From Paramacrobiotus metropolitanus (lineage: Eukaryota > Tardigrada > Eutardigrada > Parachela > Macrobiotidae), in contig NW_026570672.1 of the NCBI RefSeq assembly GCF_019649055.1, positions 1 through 20,929 of the forward strand: a stretch of 20,929 nucleotides of DNA. The letters run 5' to 3'. Below, piece by piece: positions 19,784 through 20,929 of the stretch. A program made the translations under genes and the position numbers. How positions within the stretch are numbered: position 1 is the stretch's first letter; each line of letters begins with the position of its first letter. The notes below the pieces were generated by a model. It worked only from the letters and a program-made list of their open reading frames with translations, ran no database searches and had not been told where the DNA came from.

Positions 19784-20158
19784 ACGATTTTCTTGCGGTG
19801 TTTGCAGATCCACTCCGCTGCCCAAACCAAATGTAAAGTATTTGAACGGTACCAACGCTTGCGTGAATTGTGACTGTGACCTTCGCGGAACGCAGTATTA
19901 CTCCACCGAATTGCCACACCATCGTGTGAAGCCATCACAGGGCAATGGCAGTGCGGTCCCAATGTCCTGGGACGGACTTGCGATGGCTGCAAACCGGGAA
20001 CGTAGGACTTGAATGCGCACGGTTGTACGGATTGTTGGTGAGTTACAGAAGGCGCTGGTAGCGGTATATGCAATGGAGTGACCGGCAACTGCAAATGCAA
20101 GAACGACAACATTGCTGGTCGGTACTGCGATGCATGCCGCGTTGGCTTCTGTAATTAA
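19784..20158 (+). pseudogene. Laminin-type EGF-like module array, decayed fragment
   Basis: Laminin EGF modules are eight-Cys extracellular domains of basement-membrane proteins. The end of one module (FSCGVCRS ... YLNGTNACVNCDCD) runs into a second (LRGTQYYSTELPHH). A one-base frameshift at about 19923-19925 leads to CEAITGQWQCGPNVLGRTCD and GCKPGT, then a TAG where Tyr is expected, and DLNAHGCTDCW. A TGA follows where Cys is expected. A third module reads VTEGAGSGICNGVTGNCKCK, NDNIAGRYCDACRVGFCN and stops with TAA. From 19925 to 20158 a single frame holds, with the stops in it. TGQWQC has Trp where the family has Cys. It could derive from a laminin chain or another LE-containing protein; the surrounding exons are absent. 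Confidence 0.85.
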
Positions 20159-20929
20159 TTAATCTTCTTCTGTAATTCTGTAATTATCCGGTGCGTGAGC
20201 CGTGTGAGAATGTCATCGGCCCGGCGATTTCCAAGATTCCCACCGCCATAGTGAACGCGATACTGGACATTCTGCGTGCTTTTTCCTTCTATATCAGACC
20301 GTATTGACAACTGTCTGCACATCTGTGGAAAGTGCACTTCCTCATCTTTTACTGGTTACAACGTAAACTGAGTTTTTAAATTTCACTATTTTGATCGGGT
20401 ACACTTTTCGCTAAAACGTATGTATTTACAGTACTTATTGCTCTGAAACGCTTGCAACAAAGACTTCTTTGTGCAGGTGTACATTAAGAAGTGTTCGTTT
20501 CACTGTTAAGGAATTTTGGCAAATCACTGGGATTTTACCAGGATTTTGTGAATAAAAACAGTGAAATGCCAATGAAAAAACGAAATGGCGAAGATTACTT
20601 TGAATCACCTTTTATGGCAGAATAACTATTAACTACTGTAATCGTCTGTAGCAAATACCGAACACTACCGAATACGCATCGCTTGAATAGTATTTGGAAA
20701 TGCGAAATGTTATAATTACTTCCCGAACATCTTGATCTGAACGGCGCTAGCTAGGTACTAGTACCATTATCTCGTATCTTGTTGCAGTTGCGCGGGTTTT
20801 CGTTGACGGAAATAAGTCTTTCCAATGGAAAATCGGTTCGCTCTTAAATTCCCACCGCGGGCAGAAAGTGATGCATCCATGAAACATGACCGATAGTCTG
20901 TTTTCTCGAGATGACACGGCTAACGATTT
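20159..20929. other. Stretch with nothing recognised
   Basis: AT-rich, no frame longer than about 60 codons, no repeat or motif that stands out. A further laminin exon was looked for and not found. Confidence 0.5.

Overview
This window looks like animal nuclear DNA, probably from an invertebrate. It has a spliced protein-kinase gene with GT-AG introns, long AT-rich gene-poor stretches, a minisatellite, decayed transposon pieces and a decayed laminin-type EGF fragment. No operon-like gene packing or bacterial signals were seen. One decayed coding stretch (about 11350-11850) resembles, from memory only, a protein family I associate with tardigrades, so a tardigrade source is a weak guess.

Layout. 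1-1411: a 42-bp minisatellite in two alternating variants (84-bp higher-order period), running off the left edge, followed by a G-rich-loop hairpin (1576-1627) that carries a related motif. 1628-4225: no gene recognised; two degenerate direct repeats. 4241-9603: the one clearly intact gene, a five-exon haspin (histone H3 Thr3 kinase) model on the + strand, 802 codons plus stop. All splice phases agree, and the kinase core aligns with human haspin without gaps across the two kinase-domain junctions. Intron 3 contains a 646-bp fold-back element flanked by TTAA (MITE-like). 9611-9790: a probable last exon on the minus strand whose stop lies 7 bp from the haspin stop, so the two genes would meet tail to tail.

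9791-11350: AT-rich, then mixed sequence without a supported gene. 11380-12060: a decayed protein-coding stretch, ending near an almost perfect 120-bp palindrome (12072-12191). 12490-15100: an array of old, shuffled non-coding modules, two of which keep the same hairpin. 15694-17215: a decayed Helitron-type PIF1 helicase. 17216-18870: nothing recognised. 18880-19075: the tail of a decayed non-LTR reverse transcriptase ORF. 19784-20158: a decayed array of laminin-type EGF modules. 20159-20929: nothing recognised.

Only haspin, and perhaps its minus-strand neighbour, appear functional. The rest reads as a graveyard of mobile elements, pseudogenes and repeats around it. All calls rest on reading translations by eye; no database search was possible.
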